The notes under the pieces are model-generated. The model was not told where the DNA came from and ran no database searches. It worked only from the letters and a program-made list of their open reading frames with translations. A stretch of 38,631 nt of DNA, from positions 1-38,631 of the forward strand of contig NZ_JAKRRY010000046.1 in the NCBI RefSeq assembly GCF_026191675.1, written 5' to 3'. This DNA comes from Vibrio qingdaonensis. Lineage in GTDB: Bacteria; Pseudomonadota; Gammaproteobacteria; Enterobacterales; Vibrionaceae. Shown piece by piece: positions 15,687 to 24,236 of the stretch. Position 1 is the stretch's first letter; each line of letters opens with the position of its first letter. The position numbers and the translations under genes are program-made.

Positions 15687-16283
15687 ATGAATCGTCGTCA
15701 AAGGAAAAAGCAGAAAAGCGATCCCTTACAGTCGGTTAAGGCCTTATGGGCAAACATAGACTTTTCAAAAATCAAAACAACGATTATAGCCCAGAGTTTA
15801 GTGCTTAAAGAAAAGACCAGTACGTTTTGGTTGGGCTTACCTCGGTTGCATCGTCGTTTATTGAGCGTTATAGCCCCTGTTGTGATTGTACTATTACTTT
15901 GGCCTTCAAGTGATAGCGATGTGACGGAGCCAAGTCCTACTAATCAGCGTGTAACGGTCAGTGTCAACACTCAGTCATTGAGTGAACAAAGCGGCGCTGT
16001 CCAATCAGAAGAGACGGTTGAGACACAATGGCATGAATATACGGTGAAGAAAGGCGATACGCTTGCGCAAGTTTTTCGTAAAAACCAATTGCCGATGGCA
16101 GATCTGAACTCTCTGGCTCGTGTTGAAGGTAGCGACAAACCGCTAAGCCGAATTAAACAAGGGCAGCTTATTCGCTTCAAGTACAGCCAAGAGGGGCAGC
16201 TAGATATCTTGCAGATCGAAAAAGGTGAGCAATCGGTGATGTTCTTCCGTCTATCTGATGGCGGTTTTGGACGCAGTAAGTAG
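15687..16283 (+). CDS. ytfB: OapA/YtfB family inner-membrane protein with LysM-like domain
   Basis: From ATG 15687 the product is 198 residues. It has a basic cytoplasmic N-terminus (MNRRQRKKQK, the OapA_N-type motif), one transmembrane segment (about 58-73, IAPVVIVLLLW) and a periplasmic OapA/LysM-like domain (about 113-198, with EYTVKKGDTLAQVFRKNQLP) expected to bind glycan or peptidoglycan. E. coli YtfB has the same plan and acts at division sites; function here is inferred from that. An upstream in-frame start (15639) is less likely because the MNRRQRKK motif is the family start and CAGGAG lies at 15671-15676. Confidence 0.88.
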   Translation: MNRRQRKKQKSDPLQSVKALWANIDFSKIKTTIIAQSLVLKEKTSTFWLGLPRLHRRLLSVIAPVVIVLLLWPSSDSDVTEPSPTNQRVTVSVNTQSLSEQSGAVQSEETVETQWHEYTVKKGDTLAQVFRKNQLPMADLNSLARVEGSDKPLSRIKQGQLIRFKYSQEGQLDILQIEKGEQSVMFFRLSDGGFGRSK

Positions 16284-16287
16284 TAAA

Positions 16288-16314
16288 ATTAGGCTGACGC
16301 TATCGCGTCAGTCT
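16288..16314 (-). terminator. Terminator overlapping the end of elaA
   Basis: GGCTGACGC (16292-16300) and GCGTCAGTC (16305-16313) form a hairpin with loop TATC. On the minus strand it is followed by AATTTT. The stem includes the last codons and stop of elaA. It may also slow transcripts from ytfB, which converges on it. Confidence 0.55.
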
Positions 16315-16752
16315 CATGTCGATATGTGGGATATCGTCTTCTAAATATTGCTCTGAACAAGCAAAAAAGCCGTGTTTTCCATAGTAGGCTTGGAGATGAT
16401 ATTGAGCACCGATCATGATATTTTCATCGGGCCATAAGCGGTGACATTCTTGGATTGCATGGTCAATTAGAATGTGACCCAATCCATTTCCGCGATGGCT
16501 TTCTTTGGTCGCAACTCGCCCAATGCTCACATTATGGTAGCTGGCCCCTTGAGGTAGCAGTCTTGCGCAGGCGACAAGTTCATCCTCATCGTAGCCAAGT
16601 AATTGGTGCACGCCTTCTTGGTGATCTTTATCATCGAGCTCTGGGTAGGGACAAGTTTGTTCGACAACAAACACATCAACTCGCAATTTTAATAGTTGAT
16701 ACAACTCAAGTGTGCTTAATTCATTAAATGTCTTTGTTTTCCAAGTCAGCAT
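16300..16752 (-). CDS. elaA: ElaA-type GNAT family N-acetyltransferase
   Basis: The 150 residues follow E. coli ElaA: QLLKLRVDVFVVEQTCPYPE near the N-terminus, the acetyl-CoA pyrophosphate loop HRGNGLG (86-92), GAQYHLQAYYGKHGFF and the C-terminal EDDIPHIDM. GNAT enzymes transfer acetyl from acetyl-CoA to amines; the substrate of ElaA is not established. It converges with ytfB (16-nt gap) and is a single-gene unit. Confidence 0.92.
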   Translation of the reverse strand: MLTWKTKTFNELSTLELYQLLKLRVDVFVVEQTCPYPELDDKDHQEGVHQLLGYDEDELVACARLLPQGASYHNVSIGRVATKESHRGNGLGHILIDHAIQECHRLWPDENIMIGAQYHLQAYYGKHGFFACSEQYLEDDIPHIDMRLTR

Positions 16753-16800
16753 TCATCTATCACCTATACCAGATCAGCATGTAGAGTAAACCGGATAAAA

Positions 16801-16827
16801 TAAAAAAGCCACGCATCAGCGTGGCTT
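16801..16827 (-). terminator. Terminator of cpdB
   Basis: AAGCCACGC 16806-16814 pairs perfectly with GCGTGGCTT 16819-16827 (loop ATCA), and the minus strand continues with a T6 run. It lies 19 nt past the cpdB stop. Confidence 0.92.
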
Positions 16828-16846
16828 AATAGCGAACAATGAGCAA

Positions 16847-18808
16847 TTATTTTTGTAGGTCTATACGATAGACAGCAAAGCCAACGTCATCCGTCGCGAC
16901 TTTCTCCATTGGATATTGCCCCTTGTCTTTAATGAATTGTGCCGCTTTGTCAGAAGGTGATGTTTCAAAGCGAACATCAACTTTTACTTTTGATGTAATC
17001 GGCGCAAATGTCCAGTTGTTATCAGCACTAGGTGTCACTTCCCCTTTTTCTTTACTGATCTTAGAGATGTAATTCGCCACAATGGTGCGGTTTTCATCTG
17101 GAGAATCAAAGGCGATAAACTCACTGCCTGTTCCCGGGAACTTGTTACTGTATGCACGATAGTTGTTGGTGGCGACAATAAAGGTCTGACTCATATCGAT
17201 AGGCTTGCCTTGATACGTCAAGTTGACAATGCGCTCGCTGTCTTCACTCAGTGGTTTACAGTTGCCATCGTAACGAGCCGGTTGAGTCACGTCGATTTGA
17301 TAGGCTACTCCGTCCATAACATCGAAGTTATACGTGCGGAAGTCATCCCAATCAATGAGAGACTGTGGCTGGTCAGTGGTAATATCAATTTGTTTAAACT
17401 GTCCAGCAGAACACTCTAGCCATTCCTTGACTTCTTTACCTGACATTTTTAATGCCACTAGCGTATTTGGATATAGATATAGATCGGCGGCATTTCGGAA
17501 AGTCAGTTGGCCTGACTCAACTTCAGTAAAGTTAGCGGGGTCATTTTTTCGACCGCCAGCTTTAAATGGCGCCGCAGCTGAAAGTACTGGGAGACCATCC
17601 AAGTCAGGGTCGCCTTGGATCATGGTTTCGACATAGTCTTTTTGTGCAAGGTTGACGATTTGCACCGTAGGATCATCTTGTACTAATGCTAGGAAGCTGT
17701 ACATGACATCATTGGCTTTGCCAATTGGCTGGTTCACGAAGTCACGAGTGGCATCATGGTCATCTTTTACTGCACTTACGATCCCTTTATCGGCATCAAC
17801 CATGGCTTTTTTATTGTTGGCATCATAGATAGGGCGAGCTTCAGTTTGTGCGTTCGTGACTTTCCAGCTATCGCCTGCTTTCTCTAACATTAAGTCCATT
17901 ACACCCACATGGCTGCCCCAACGGCCTGGCATGACGGCAGCAACGCCATTGATGGTACCTTTTTGGTTATCGACACCTTGAATATTGTCAAAGCCTTTGC
18001 CTGGAAATACCGAGTGAGAATGCCCAAATGCAATCGCGTCGATACCTTCTACTTCCGATAGGTAATACGTAGAGTTTTCCGCGCCAGTTTTGTATGGGTC
18101 ACTGGATACACCAGAGTGAGGGATGGCGATAATAATATCAGCTCCCTCTTTTTTCATTTGAGGAACAAGCTTTTCAGCGGTTGCTTTAATGTCTTTGGCA
18201 AACACTTTACCTTCGAGGTTTTTCTTATCCCAAACCATAATCTGCGGTGGAACAAATCCGATATAACCTATCTTAACTTCTTGCGATTTTCCGTCATTGT
18301 CTATGAAGGTATGAGTTTTGATGAGGTAAGGCTTGAAGTAGTGTTCCCCTGTTTTCTGGTCAAACACGTTGGCACTGACGTAAGGGAAATTGGCTCCCTT
18401 TAATGTCGCAGCGAGAAAGTCGAGTCCATAGTTAAATTCATGGTTACCAATGTTCCCTACGTCATAATTAAGCTGATTCATCGCTTTATAGACAGGGTGA
18501 ACATCACCCTCTTTGACCCCTTTAGCTGCCATGTAGTCACCCATTGGGCTACCTTGAATAAGGTCTCCATTATCGACTAAGACACTGTTAGTGACTTCCT
18601 TGCGGGCTTCTTTAACCAAAGTGGCAGTTCGAGCTAAGCCGATCTTTTGTGAAGGCTTGTCTTTGTAGTAGTCGTAATCCATCACATTCGTATGAATGTC
18701 GGTTGTCTCGATTATTCTAAGCTTAATCTCATCGGCCATAACTGGGCCCGCTATTGCAAGCATGCCGCTAAGAACGGCGATCGAAATCGGTTTCACTGCC
18801 ACTTTCAT
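16847..18808 (-). CDS. cpdB: Periplasmic 2',3'-cyclic-nucleotide 2'-phosphodiesterase / 3'-nucleotidase
   Basis: CpdB hydrolyses 2',3'-cyclic nucleotides and 3'-nucleotides in the periplasm for nucleoside and phosphate salvage. The 653 residues (647 in E. coli) start with a signal peptide (cleavage near GPVMA|DE, residue 25). A metallophosphoesterase domain follows, with metal ligands in TTDIHTN (35-41), DNGDLIQGSPMGDY, GNHEFNYG, IPHSG and FGHSHSVFP. The 5'-nucleotidase C-terminal domain is at about 385-590 (YNFDVMDGVAYQIDV). It is divergent from cobA across a 280-bp gap. In E. coli its neighbour is cysQ, another sulfur-linked gene. Confidence 0.96.
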   Translation of the reverse strand: MKVAVKPISIAVLSGMLAIAGPVMADEIKLRIIETTDIHTNVMDYDYYKDKPSQKIGLARTATLVKEARKEVTNSVLVDNGDLIQGSPMGDYMAAKGVKEGDVHPVYKAMNQLNYDVGNIGNHEFNYGLDFLAATLKGANFPYVSANVFDQKTGEHYFKPYLIKTHTFIDNDGKSQEVKIGYIGFVPPQIMVWDKKNLEGKVFAKDIKATAEKLVPQMKKEGADIIIAIPHSGVSSDPYKTGAENSTYYLSEVEGIDAIAFGHSHSVFPGKGFDNIQGVDNQKGTINGVAAVMPGRWGSHVGVMDLMLEKAGDSWKVTNAQTEARPIYDANNKKAMVDADKGIVSAVKDDHDATRDFVNQPIGKANDVMYSFLALVQDDPTVQIVNLAQKDYVETMIQGDPDLDGLPVLSAAAPFKAGGRKNDPANFTEVESGQLTFRNAADLYLYPNTLVALKMSGKEVKEWLECSAGQFKQIDITTDQPQSLIDWDDFRTYNFDVMDGVAYQIDVTQPARYDGNCKPLSEDSERIVNLTYQGKPIDMSQTFIVATNNYRAYSNKFPGTGSEFIAFDSPDENRTIVANYISKISKEKGEVTPSADNNWTFAPITSKVKVDVRFETSPSDKAAQFIKDKGQYPMEKVATDDVGFAVYRIDLQK

Positions 18809-19088
18809 CTTTATATCCTTTTTATGGAAGTTTGTTTCAAAACATGCTTATTGTATCAATTTGTTATGAAAGTTATTTTTCATACATAGATAAAGTGTGA
18901 TCTAAATTGGTTGTTATTGTGATATTTGGCTCGCAAGTCTCATCTGCACACTTTGCTGTTAACCATAGTCCCTGTGAACCCGCCTTGCGTTGTTCGGTGT
19001 AGCAAAAGTCTCAAAATTCATCCTATAGTGGTTTTTGGAATAAAAAATGAAATTTTAGAATTTCCGGTAATATAGCCAGTTGGTCATA
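18809..19088. other. Divergent promoter region of cpdB and cobA-cysDN
   Basis: There is no credible gene here. The part next to cobA is AT-rich (around 19035-19060) with a -10-like TAATAT (19068-19073) lacking a good -35, as often seen at activator-dependent cys promoters. CysB is the expected activator, but I could not identify a defined site. Two TGTGA half-sites (near 18896 and 18918) lack matching second halves for a standard CRP site. Confidence 0.4.
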
Positions 19089-19982
19089 ATGCCATCATCA
19101 GAGACGCGATGGACCGCCACAATGGATCAGCCTTTTAAGCAAATTACGAAATTGAAAACGACGCCTCAATTGGTGATGAGTTCACAAAAACCCAAATTGC
19201 AAACTTCGATACTTAAATCTGGCGAAGTGGCGTTGGTCGGTGCTGGTCCAGGCGACCCTGAGTTGTTGACCCTCAAGGCTCTTAATTATTTGCAGCAGGC
19301 AGATGTCGTTTTATATGACTACCTAGTGTCTGATGAAATAATGGCATTGGTGCCAGAAAGTACGGTTTTGGTGTGCGTTGGCAAACGAGCTGGGCATCAC
19401 AGTGTACCTCAGGAAAAAACCAACCAGTTACTCCTCGAGTTTGCTCAAAGTGGTCATAAAGTGGTTCGAATTAAGGGGGGAGACTCTTTTATGTTTGGCC
19501 GCGGTGGTGAGGAACTGCAAGTGTTGGCGCAAGCAGGTATTTCGTTTCAAGTGATTCCAGGTATCACCGCAGCGGCGGGGGCAACCGCTTATGCGGGAAT
19601 TCCTCTTACCCATCGTGATTACGCGCAATCCGCGTTGTTTGTGACTGGGCATCTAAAGTCCAACAGTGACGACATGGATTGGTCGACACTTGCACGCCCT
19701 AAGCAAACGCTCGTGATTTATATGGGATTGATGAAATCCGACCATATTCAGCAGCAATTGGTTCTCCATGGAAGAAGCCCAGAAGTGCCTATTGCCATCA
19801 TTGAACGTGGCACCCAACAGACGCAGAAAGTCTTTGTTGGTCAACTTAAAGATCTTGCGGATCTGGCGACAAATGCACAGGCACCATCATTGATCGTAGT
19901 AGGCGAGGTCGTTGAATTAGCGAAAGATCTTGCTTGGTTTGGTGAGGCATCGACTCAAGTACTCAAAGTTAAGAGTGCATAG
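19089..19982 (+). CDS. cobA: Uroporphyrinogen-III C-methyltransferase (siroheme synthesis)
   Basis: SUMT transfers two methyl groups from S-adenosylmethionine to uroporphyrinogen III, giving precorrin-2 for siroheme, the cofactor of sulfite reductase. The domain starts near residue 46 (GEVALVGAGPGDPELLTLKA, SAM loop 51-57) and continues with RIKGGDSFMFGRGGEE, PGITAAAGATAYAGIPLTHR and IYMGL. It is the single-domain enzyme, without the CysG oxidase/chelatase half. The N-terminal 45 residues before the domain are not family-like. ATG 19122 (286 aa) or ATG 19176 (268 aa) are alternative starts; none has a strong ribosome binding site. It leads the sulfate-assimilation cluster, 57 nt before cysD. 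Confidence 0.92.
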   Translation: MPSSETRWTATMDQPFKQITKLKTTPQLVMSSQKPKLQTSILKSGEVALVGAGPGDPELLTLKALNYLQQADVVLYDYLVSDEIMALVPESTVLVCVGKRAGHHSVPQEKTNQLLLEFAQSGHKVVRIKGGDSFMFGRGGEELQVLAQAGISFQVIPGITAAAGATAYAGIPLTHRDYAQSALFVTGHLKSNSDDMDWSTLARPKQTLVIYMGLMKSDHIQQQLVLHGRSPEVPIAIIERGTQQTQKVFVGQLKDLADLATNAQAPSLIVVGEVVELAKDLAWFGEASTQVLKVKSA

Positions 19983-20039
19983 GAATTCAGTCTGGTAGAG
20001 GTTTAATGGCCTTTACTCGCAAAAAAGGAAGCACAACAA

Positions 20040-20948
20040 ATGGATCAAGAAAGACTCACTCACCTCAAACAACTGGAAGCGGAGAGTATTCACATTATTC
20101 GTGAAGTCGCTGCCGAATTCGATAATCCGGTCATGATGTATTCGATCGGTAAAGACTCTTCAGTCATGTTGCATCTGGCTAGAAAAGCGTTTTACCCGGG
20201 GAAAATACCTTTTCCTTTACTACACGTCGATACGGATTGGAAATTCAAAGAGATGATTGAATTTCGTGATCGTACGGCGAAAAACTATGGCTTTGAGCTT
20301 TTGGTACATAAAAATCCAGAAGGTATGGCGATGGGGATAAATCCATTTGTGCATGGTTCTTCAAAACACACGGATATCATGAAAACTCAAGGACTCAAGC
20401 AAGCGTTGAACCACTATGGATTTGATGCGGCGTTTGGTGGGGCACGTCGTGATGAAGAAAAATCCAGAGCGAAAGAGCGCGTTTACTCATTCCGCGACAA
20501 AAATCATACTTGGGATCCAAAGAACCAGCGCCCTGAATTATGGAAAACTTATAACGGGCAAATCAACAAGGGTGAAAGCATTCGCGTTTTCCCTCTTTCA
20601 AACTGGACTGAGCTGGATATCTGGCAATACATCTACTTAGAAGGCATTGATATTGTACCGCTTTACTTGGCTGCTGAGCGACCAGTGGTGGAACGCGATG
20701 GCATGTTAATCATGGTTGATGATGAACGAATGGACATTCGACCAGATGAAAAAGTAGAGAACAAAAGCGTCCGCTTTAGAACACTCGGTTGTTACCCACT
20801 TACCGGAGCCGTGGAATCGGAAGCGGCGACGTTGACGGAAATTATTGAAGAAATGCTGGTTGCGACATCCAGTGAAAGACAAGGTCGTGCGATCGACCAT
20901 GATCAGTCTGGATCAATGGAGCTTAAAAAACGTCAGGGATATTTCTAA
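20040..20948 (+). CDS. cysD: Sulfate adenylyltransferase subunit 2 (ATP sulfurylase, small subunit)
   Basis: CysD makes adenosine 5'-phosphosulfate from sulfate and ATP, driven by GTP hydrolysis on CysN. The 302 residues have the PP-loop SIGKDSSVMLHLARKAF (loop at 35-41), HVDTDWKFKEMIEFRD and FGGARRDEEKSRAKERVYS, all typical of CysD, and the same length as in E. coli. AAGGAA (20025-20030) precedes the ATG. cysN follows after 18 nt, as expected for subunits of one complex. Confidence 0.97.
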   Translation: MDQERLTHLKQLEAESIHIIREVAAEFDNPVMMYSIGKDSSVMLHLARKAFYPGKIPFPLLHVDTDWKFKEMIEFRDRTAKNYGFELLVHKNPEGMAMGINPFVHGSSKHTDIMKTQGLKQALNHYGFDAAFGGARRDEEKSRAKERVYSFRDKNHTWDPKNQRPELWKTYNGQINKGESIRVFPLSNWTELDIWQYIYLEGIDIVPLYLAAERPVVERDGMLIMVDDERMDIRPDEKVENKSVRFRTLGCYPLTGAVESEAATLTEIIEEMLVATSSERQGRAIDHDQSGSMELKKRQGYF

Positions 20949-20966
20949 GGATCGAAGGGACACATT

Positions 20967-22379
20967 ATGAATAGCGCAGTAGAAGCACAACTTGCCGAGC
21001 TAGGCATTGAGGGATACCTCAATCAGCATCAACACAAATCCTTACTTCGATTTCTGACCTGTGGTTCAGTGGATGATGGTAAGAGTACGTTAATTGGGCG
21101 CTTGCTCCATGATTCCAAGCAAATTTATGAAGATCAGTTAGCTGCGGTTCACTCAGATAGCCAACGCGTCGGGACGACAGGGGATAAGCCTGACCTTGCG
21201 CTGTTAGTTGACGGTCTGCAAGCTGAGCGCGAACAAGGTATTACCATTGATGTGGCTTACCGTTATTTTTCGACTCAAAAGCGAAAGTTCATCATTGCCG
21301 ATACTCCAGGGCATGAACAATATACTCGCAACATGGCTACCGGGGCATCGACCTGTGATTTAGCGGTGATTTTGGTGGATGCCCGTAAAGGCATGTTAGA
21401 TCAAACTCGTCGCCACTCCTTTATCGCTAGCCTGTTGGGCTTAAAGCACTTTGTTGTTGCCGTAAACAAAATGGACTTAGTTGATTTTTCGCAGCAACGA
21501 TTTGAATCCATTCGTGATGATTATTTAGCTTTTTCAGAAAAACTAGGTAAAGGGATTGATATTCAAATTATTCCTTTGTCTGCGCTTGACGGCGACAACG
21601 TGGTTGAGCCCAGCGAAAACATGCCTTGGTATCAAGGAAAGCCGCTTTTAGAGTTGCTTGAGAATGTCGATATCGATCAAGACAGACGCTATGGGGAATT
21701 CCGTTTTCCTGTGCAATATGTCAGCCGTCCAAATTTAGACTTTCGCGGTTTTGCGGGGACGATTGGTTCGGGCGAAGTTCGAGTTGGTGATGAAATTAAG
21801 TCACTACCATCAGGAAAAACATCCACCATCGAGAGTATTGTCACGTTTGATGGAAACTTGGACGTAGCCTTTGCTGGACAAGCGGTCACGCTAACATTGA
21901 GCGATGAAATTGATATTAGCCGAGGTGATTTGATCGTTAAGCAAAACGCTAAGGTAACGTCTTCCAACCGATTGCTTGCCGATGTGGTTTGGATGACAGA
22001 TGACGCACTGGCGGCGGGAAAAACGTACGACATCAAAATTGCTGGTAAGAAAACCCAAGGTCAATTAGAGGCGGTGCGTCATCAGTACGACATTAATACG
22101 CTCGCATCATTTGAAACTGAAACGTTACCTCTTAATGGTATTGGTTTGTGTGAGTGGTCACTTACTGAGTCTGTAGCCATTGATAACTACGATGTGGTTC
22201 AAGATACCGGAGGCTTTATTATCATTGACCGCCTGACCAACGTGACGGTTGGCGCTGGCTTAGTGCGTGATGCGTTAGCAGAGCAAGAACGTTCACCTAA
22301 AGAGCGCATAGGTGCTTTTGAAAGTGAGTTGAAGGCGTTAATTATGAAGCACTTCCCTGAGTGGGACGCAAAGATTTAA
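20967..22379 (+). CDS. cysN: Sulfate adenylyltransferase subunit 1 (GTPase)
   Basis: CysN is the EF-Tu-like regulatory GTPase of ATP sulfurylase. The 470 residues contain the P-loop GSVDDGKST (33-41), switch II DTPGHEQYTRNMATGAS, the guanine-specificity motif NKMDL, and domains II/III (about 240-450). The length agrees with unfused CysN (475 in E. coli), so CysC is a separate protein here. A gap of 102 nt with a long inverted repeat separates it from the permease gene. Confidence 0.97.
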   Translation: MNSAVEAQLAELGIEGYLNQHQHKSLLRFLTCGSVDDGKSTLIGRLLHDSKQIYEDQLAAVHSDSQRVGTTGDKPDLALLVDGLQAEREQGITIDVAYRYFSTQKRKFIIADTPGHEQYTRNMATGASTCDLAVILVDARKGMLDQTRRHSFIASLLGLKHFVVAVNKMDLVDFSQQRFESIRDDYLAFSEKLGKGIDIQIIPLSALDGDNVVEPSENMPWYQGKPLLELLENVDIDQDRRYGEFRFPVQYVSRPNLDFRGFAGTIGSGEVRVGDEIKSLPSGKTSTIESIVTFDGNLDVAFAGQAVTLTLSDEIDISRGDLIVKQNAKVTSSNRLLADVVWMTDDALAAGKTYDIKIAGKKTQGQLEAVRHQYDINTLASFETETLPLNGIGLCEWSLTESVAIDNYDVVQDTGGFIIIDRLTNVTVGAGLVRDALAEQERSPKERIGAFESELKALIMKHFPEWDAKI

Positions 22380-22405
22380 CGTGCAACCACGGTGTGGTGA
22401 ATGAT

Positions 22406-22462
22406 GGTTTATACGGTCGATGATCGAGTCAGAAGAATGACAGTTCAATCGACCGCATAACC
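22406..22462 (+). repeat. Long inverted repeat between cysN and the permease gene
   Basis: The arm at 22406-22421 (GGTTTATACGGTCGAT) is complementary to 22448-22462 (ATCGACCGCATAACC) except for one A-C mismatch and one extra T, with a 26-nt loop. There is no T run, so a classic terminator is unlikely. It starts 26 nt after the cysN stop and ends 19 nt before the permease ATG. It could stabilise the cysDN part of the message or tune permease expression. Confidence 0.6.
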
Positions 22463-22481
22463 GCTATCGAGGATAAGGATT

Positions 22482-24206
22482 ATGTGGGAACAGGGAGTCG
22501 TCTTAGCGCTATTGATGTCAATCATTAGCTGCTTAATCGCAACTCAAATTAAACCTAGCCTTATTTTCGCTGGTGCGGCGTTCATCGCTTTCATTAGTGG
22601 TATGACAGAATTAAGTGTCATTGCCACTAACTTCACTAACTCATCATTATTGACGTTAGTGCTGTTGATTATGTCGTCTGCCGCTTTAGAGAAAACACGC
22701 TTGATTAGCTGGGTAAGCCGTTCTATTGCAACCGGAAGGCTGGGGTCGGTGGTCGCCAAACTGGGGATTTCTACGGCCCTGTTGTCGTCGTTTACCAATA
22801 ATACTGCTGTCGTGGTATCGCTTATCGGGGCGATTAAACGTAACCAACGCCATGCGCCTTCTAAATTACTCATTCCTTTGTCTTATGCGGCCATCTTGGG
22901 GGGAACACTAACGCTCATAGGAACCTCAACCAACCTGATCATTAATAGCTTTGTTGAAGATGTAGGATTACCGAGTCTTGATTTTTTTGCACCCACTTGG
23001 ATTGGTTTGAGTGTCTTAGTTGGTGGTGTCATTATTCTGATTCCACTGAGCTACCTATTACCAAACTACGATGATGATAATCAAGATGAACTGCCGTACT
23101 TTTTAGAAGCTAGGGTTGAACCAGGCTCACCCCTTGTGGGTGGCAGTATTGCTGAGAATAACTTACGTGCATTAAGAAAATTGTTTTTAGCGGAAGTGGT
23201 ACGCGATGGTGACACGCTTGCTTCAGTTGGGCCCGATTTTGTGTTGAAGGCAAAGGATAGGTTGTTATTTTGTGGTGACGTAGAGAGTGTTAATACTCTG
23301 CAAGAAATCAATGGACTGACGTTTTTTGGACAGCACCATTTAAATGGTCAAAACCTTCTTGAAGTCGTGGTGAGCTCCTCGGCTACGTTTTGTAATAAAA
23401 CGCTGAAATCGAGTCATTTTCGTGACAAGTTTGATGCGGTAGTTGTAGCTATTCGCCGTGGGCACGAACGTTTGGAAGGCGGGTTAGGAAACATTGTTTT
23501 GCAAGCGGGTGATACTTTGGTTTTAGCGCCTGGAAAACGTTTTGACGATGAAAGACGTAAGTATCGTAAAGAGTTTGTCTTAGTGAATGACTTAGATTCA
23601 AGTGCCCGATTGGATATAGCAAAATCGAGTTACGTGTTGTTGGGTTTTGTTGCGGTAATAGCGTTAGCTCTGACTAACATTTTGCCGATTATTAAAGGGC
23701 TCGCGCTATATCTCATCGCGATTCTTGCGTTTGGTATCGTTAATATCGGTGAATTAAGACGACGTTTTCCTACCGACATTGTGGTGATTGTTGGTTCCGC
23801 GTTATCTATTGCTCAATTGATGATCTCAACGGGCCTATCTGTACGGATGGGCGAGATGTTTATGGAGTTGTTTAACGGTTGGGGAGTCTTTGGGGCTTTA
23901 GTGGCGACTTATCTAGTGACCTTAATTCTTACGGAGCTGATTACCAATAACGCCGCAGCGGCTCTCGCTTTTCCTATTGGCTACAGTATGGCAGTGGGCT
24001 ACGGCGTAGATCCGATGCCGTTTATTATGGCGGTGTTATTTGGCGCTAGTGCAAGTTTCATTTCACCGTATGGTTATCAAACTAACTTATTGGTGTATAG
24101 CGTTGGTAATTACCAACTTAAAGATTATCTGCGAATAGGCATCCCTATTTCTATCGTGTATTCGGTACTGGTATTAGCGCTTATTCCGTACTTCTTTCCA
24201 TTTTAA
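22482..24206 (+). CDS. SLC13-family permease with two RCK_C domains, probable sulfate transporter
   Basis: The 574 residues have hydrophobic segments at about 4-190 and 385-574, flanking a soluble part with two RCK_C (TrkA-C) domains. These are at about 205-280 (SIAENNLRALRKLFLAEVVR, ending KDRLLFCGD) and 288-360 (AIRRGHERLEGGLGNIVLQA, ending GDTLVLAP). Two SLC13-type hairpin regions are visible: FTNNTAVVVSLIGAI with GTSTNLIIN, and ITNNAAAALAFPIGY with GASASFISPYGYQTN. Such proteins are sodium-coupled anion carriers. The place between cysN and cysC points to sulfate uptake, which is inference from context. RCK_C domains may bind a regulatory ligand. Confidence 0.88.
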   Translation: MWEQGVVLALLMSIISCLIATQIKPSLIFAGAAFIAFISGMTELSVIATNFTNSSLLTLVLLIMSSAALEKTRLISWVSRSIATGRLGSVVAKLGISTALLSSFTNNTAVVVSLIGAIKRNQRHAPSKLLIPLSYAAILGGTLTLIGTSTNLIINSFVEDVGLPSLDFFAPTWIGLSVLVGGVIILIPLSYLLPNYDDDNQDELPYFLEARVEPGSPLVGGSIAENNLRALRKLFLAEVVRDGDTLASVGPDFVLKAKDRLLFCGDVESVNTLQEINGLTFFGQHHLNGQNLLEVVVSSSATFCNKTLKSSHFRDKFDAVVVAIRRGHERLEGGLGNIVLQAGDTLVLAPGKRFDDERRKYRKEFVLVNDLDSSARLDIAKSSYVLLGFVAVIALALTNILPIIKGLALYLIAILAFGIVNIGELRRRFPTDIVVIVGSALSIAQLMISTGLSVRMGEMFMELFNGWGVFGALVATYLVTLILTELITNNAAAALAFPIGYSMAVGYGVDPMPFIMAVLFGASASFISPYGYQTNLLVYSVGNYQLKDYLRIGIPISIVYSVLVLALIPYFFPF

Positions 24207-24236
24207 TATTGATGAGAGTGACTATTAAGGATTTAT

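Noticed and set aside
18890..18940. CRP sites upstream of cpdB
   Set aside because: TGTGA half-sites are present but the matching TCACA halves at the correct 6-bp spacing are not.
20006..20100. Short ORF (ATG 20006) overlapping the cysD start, as a possible leader peptide
   Set aside because: It runs in a different frame across the cysD ribosome binding site and start, has no ribosome binding site of its own that I can see, and shows no run of Cys or Met codons that would suggest attenuation.
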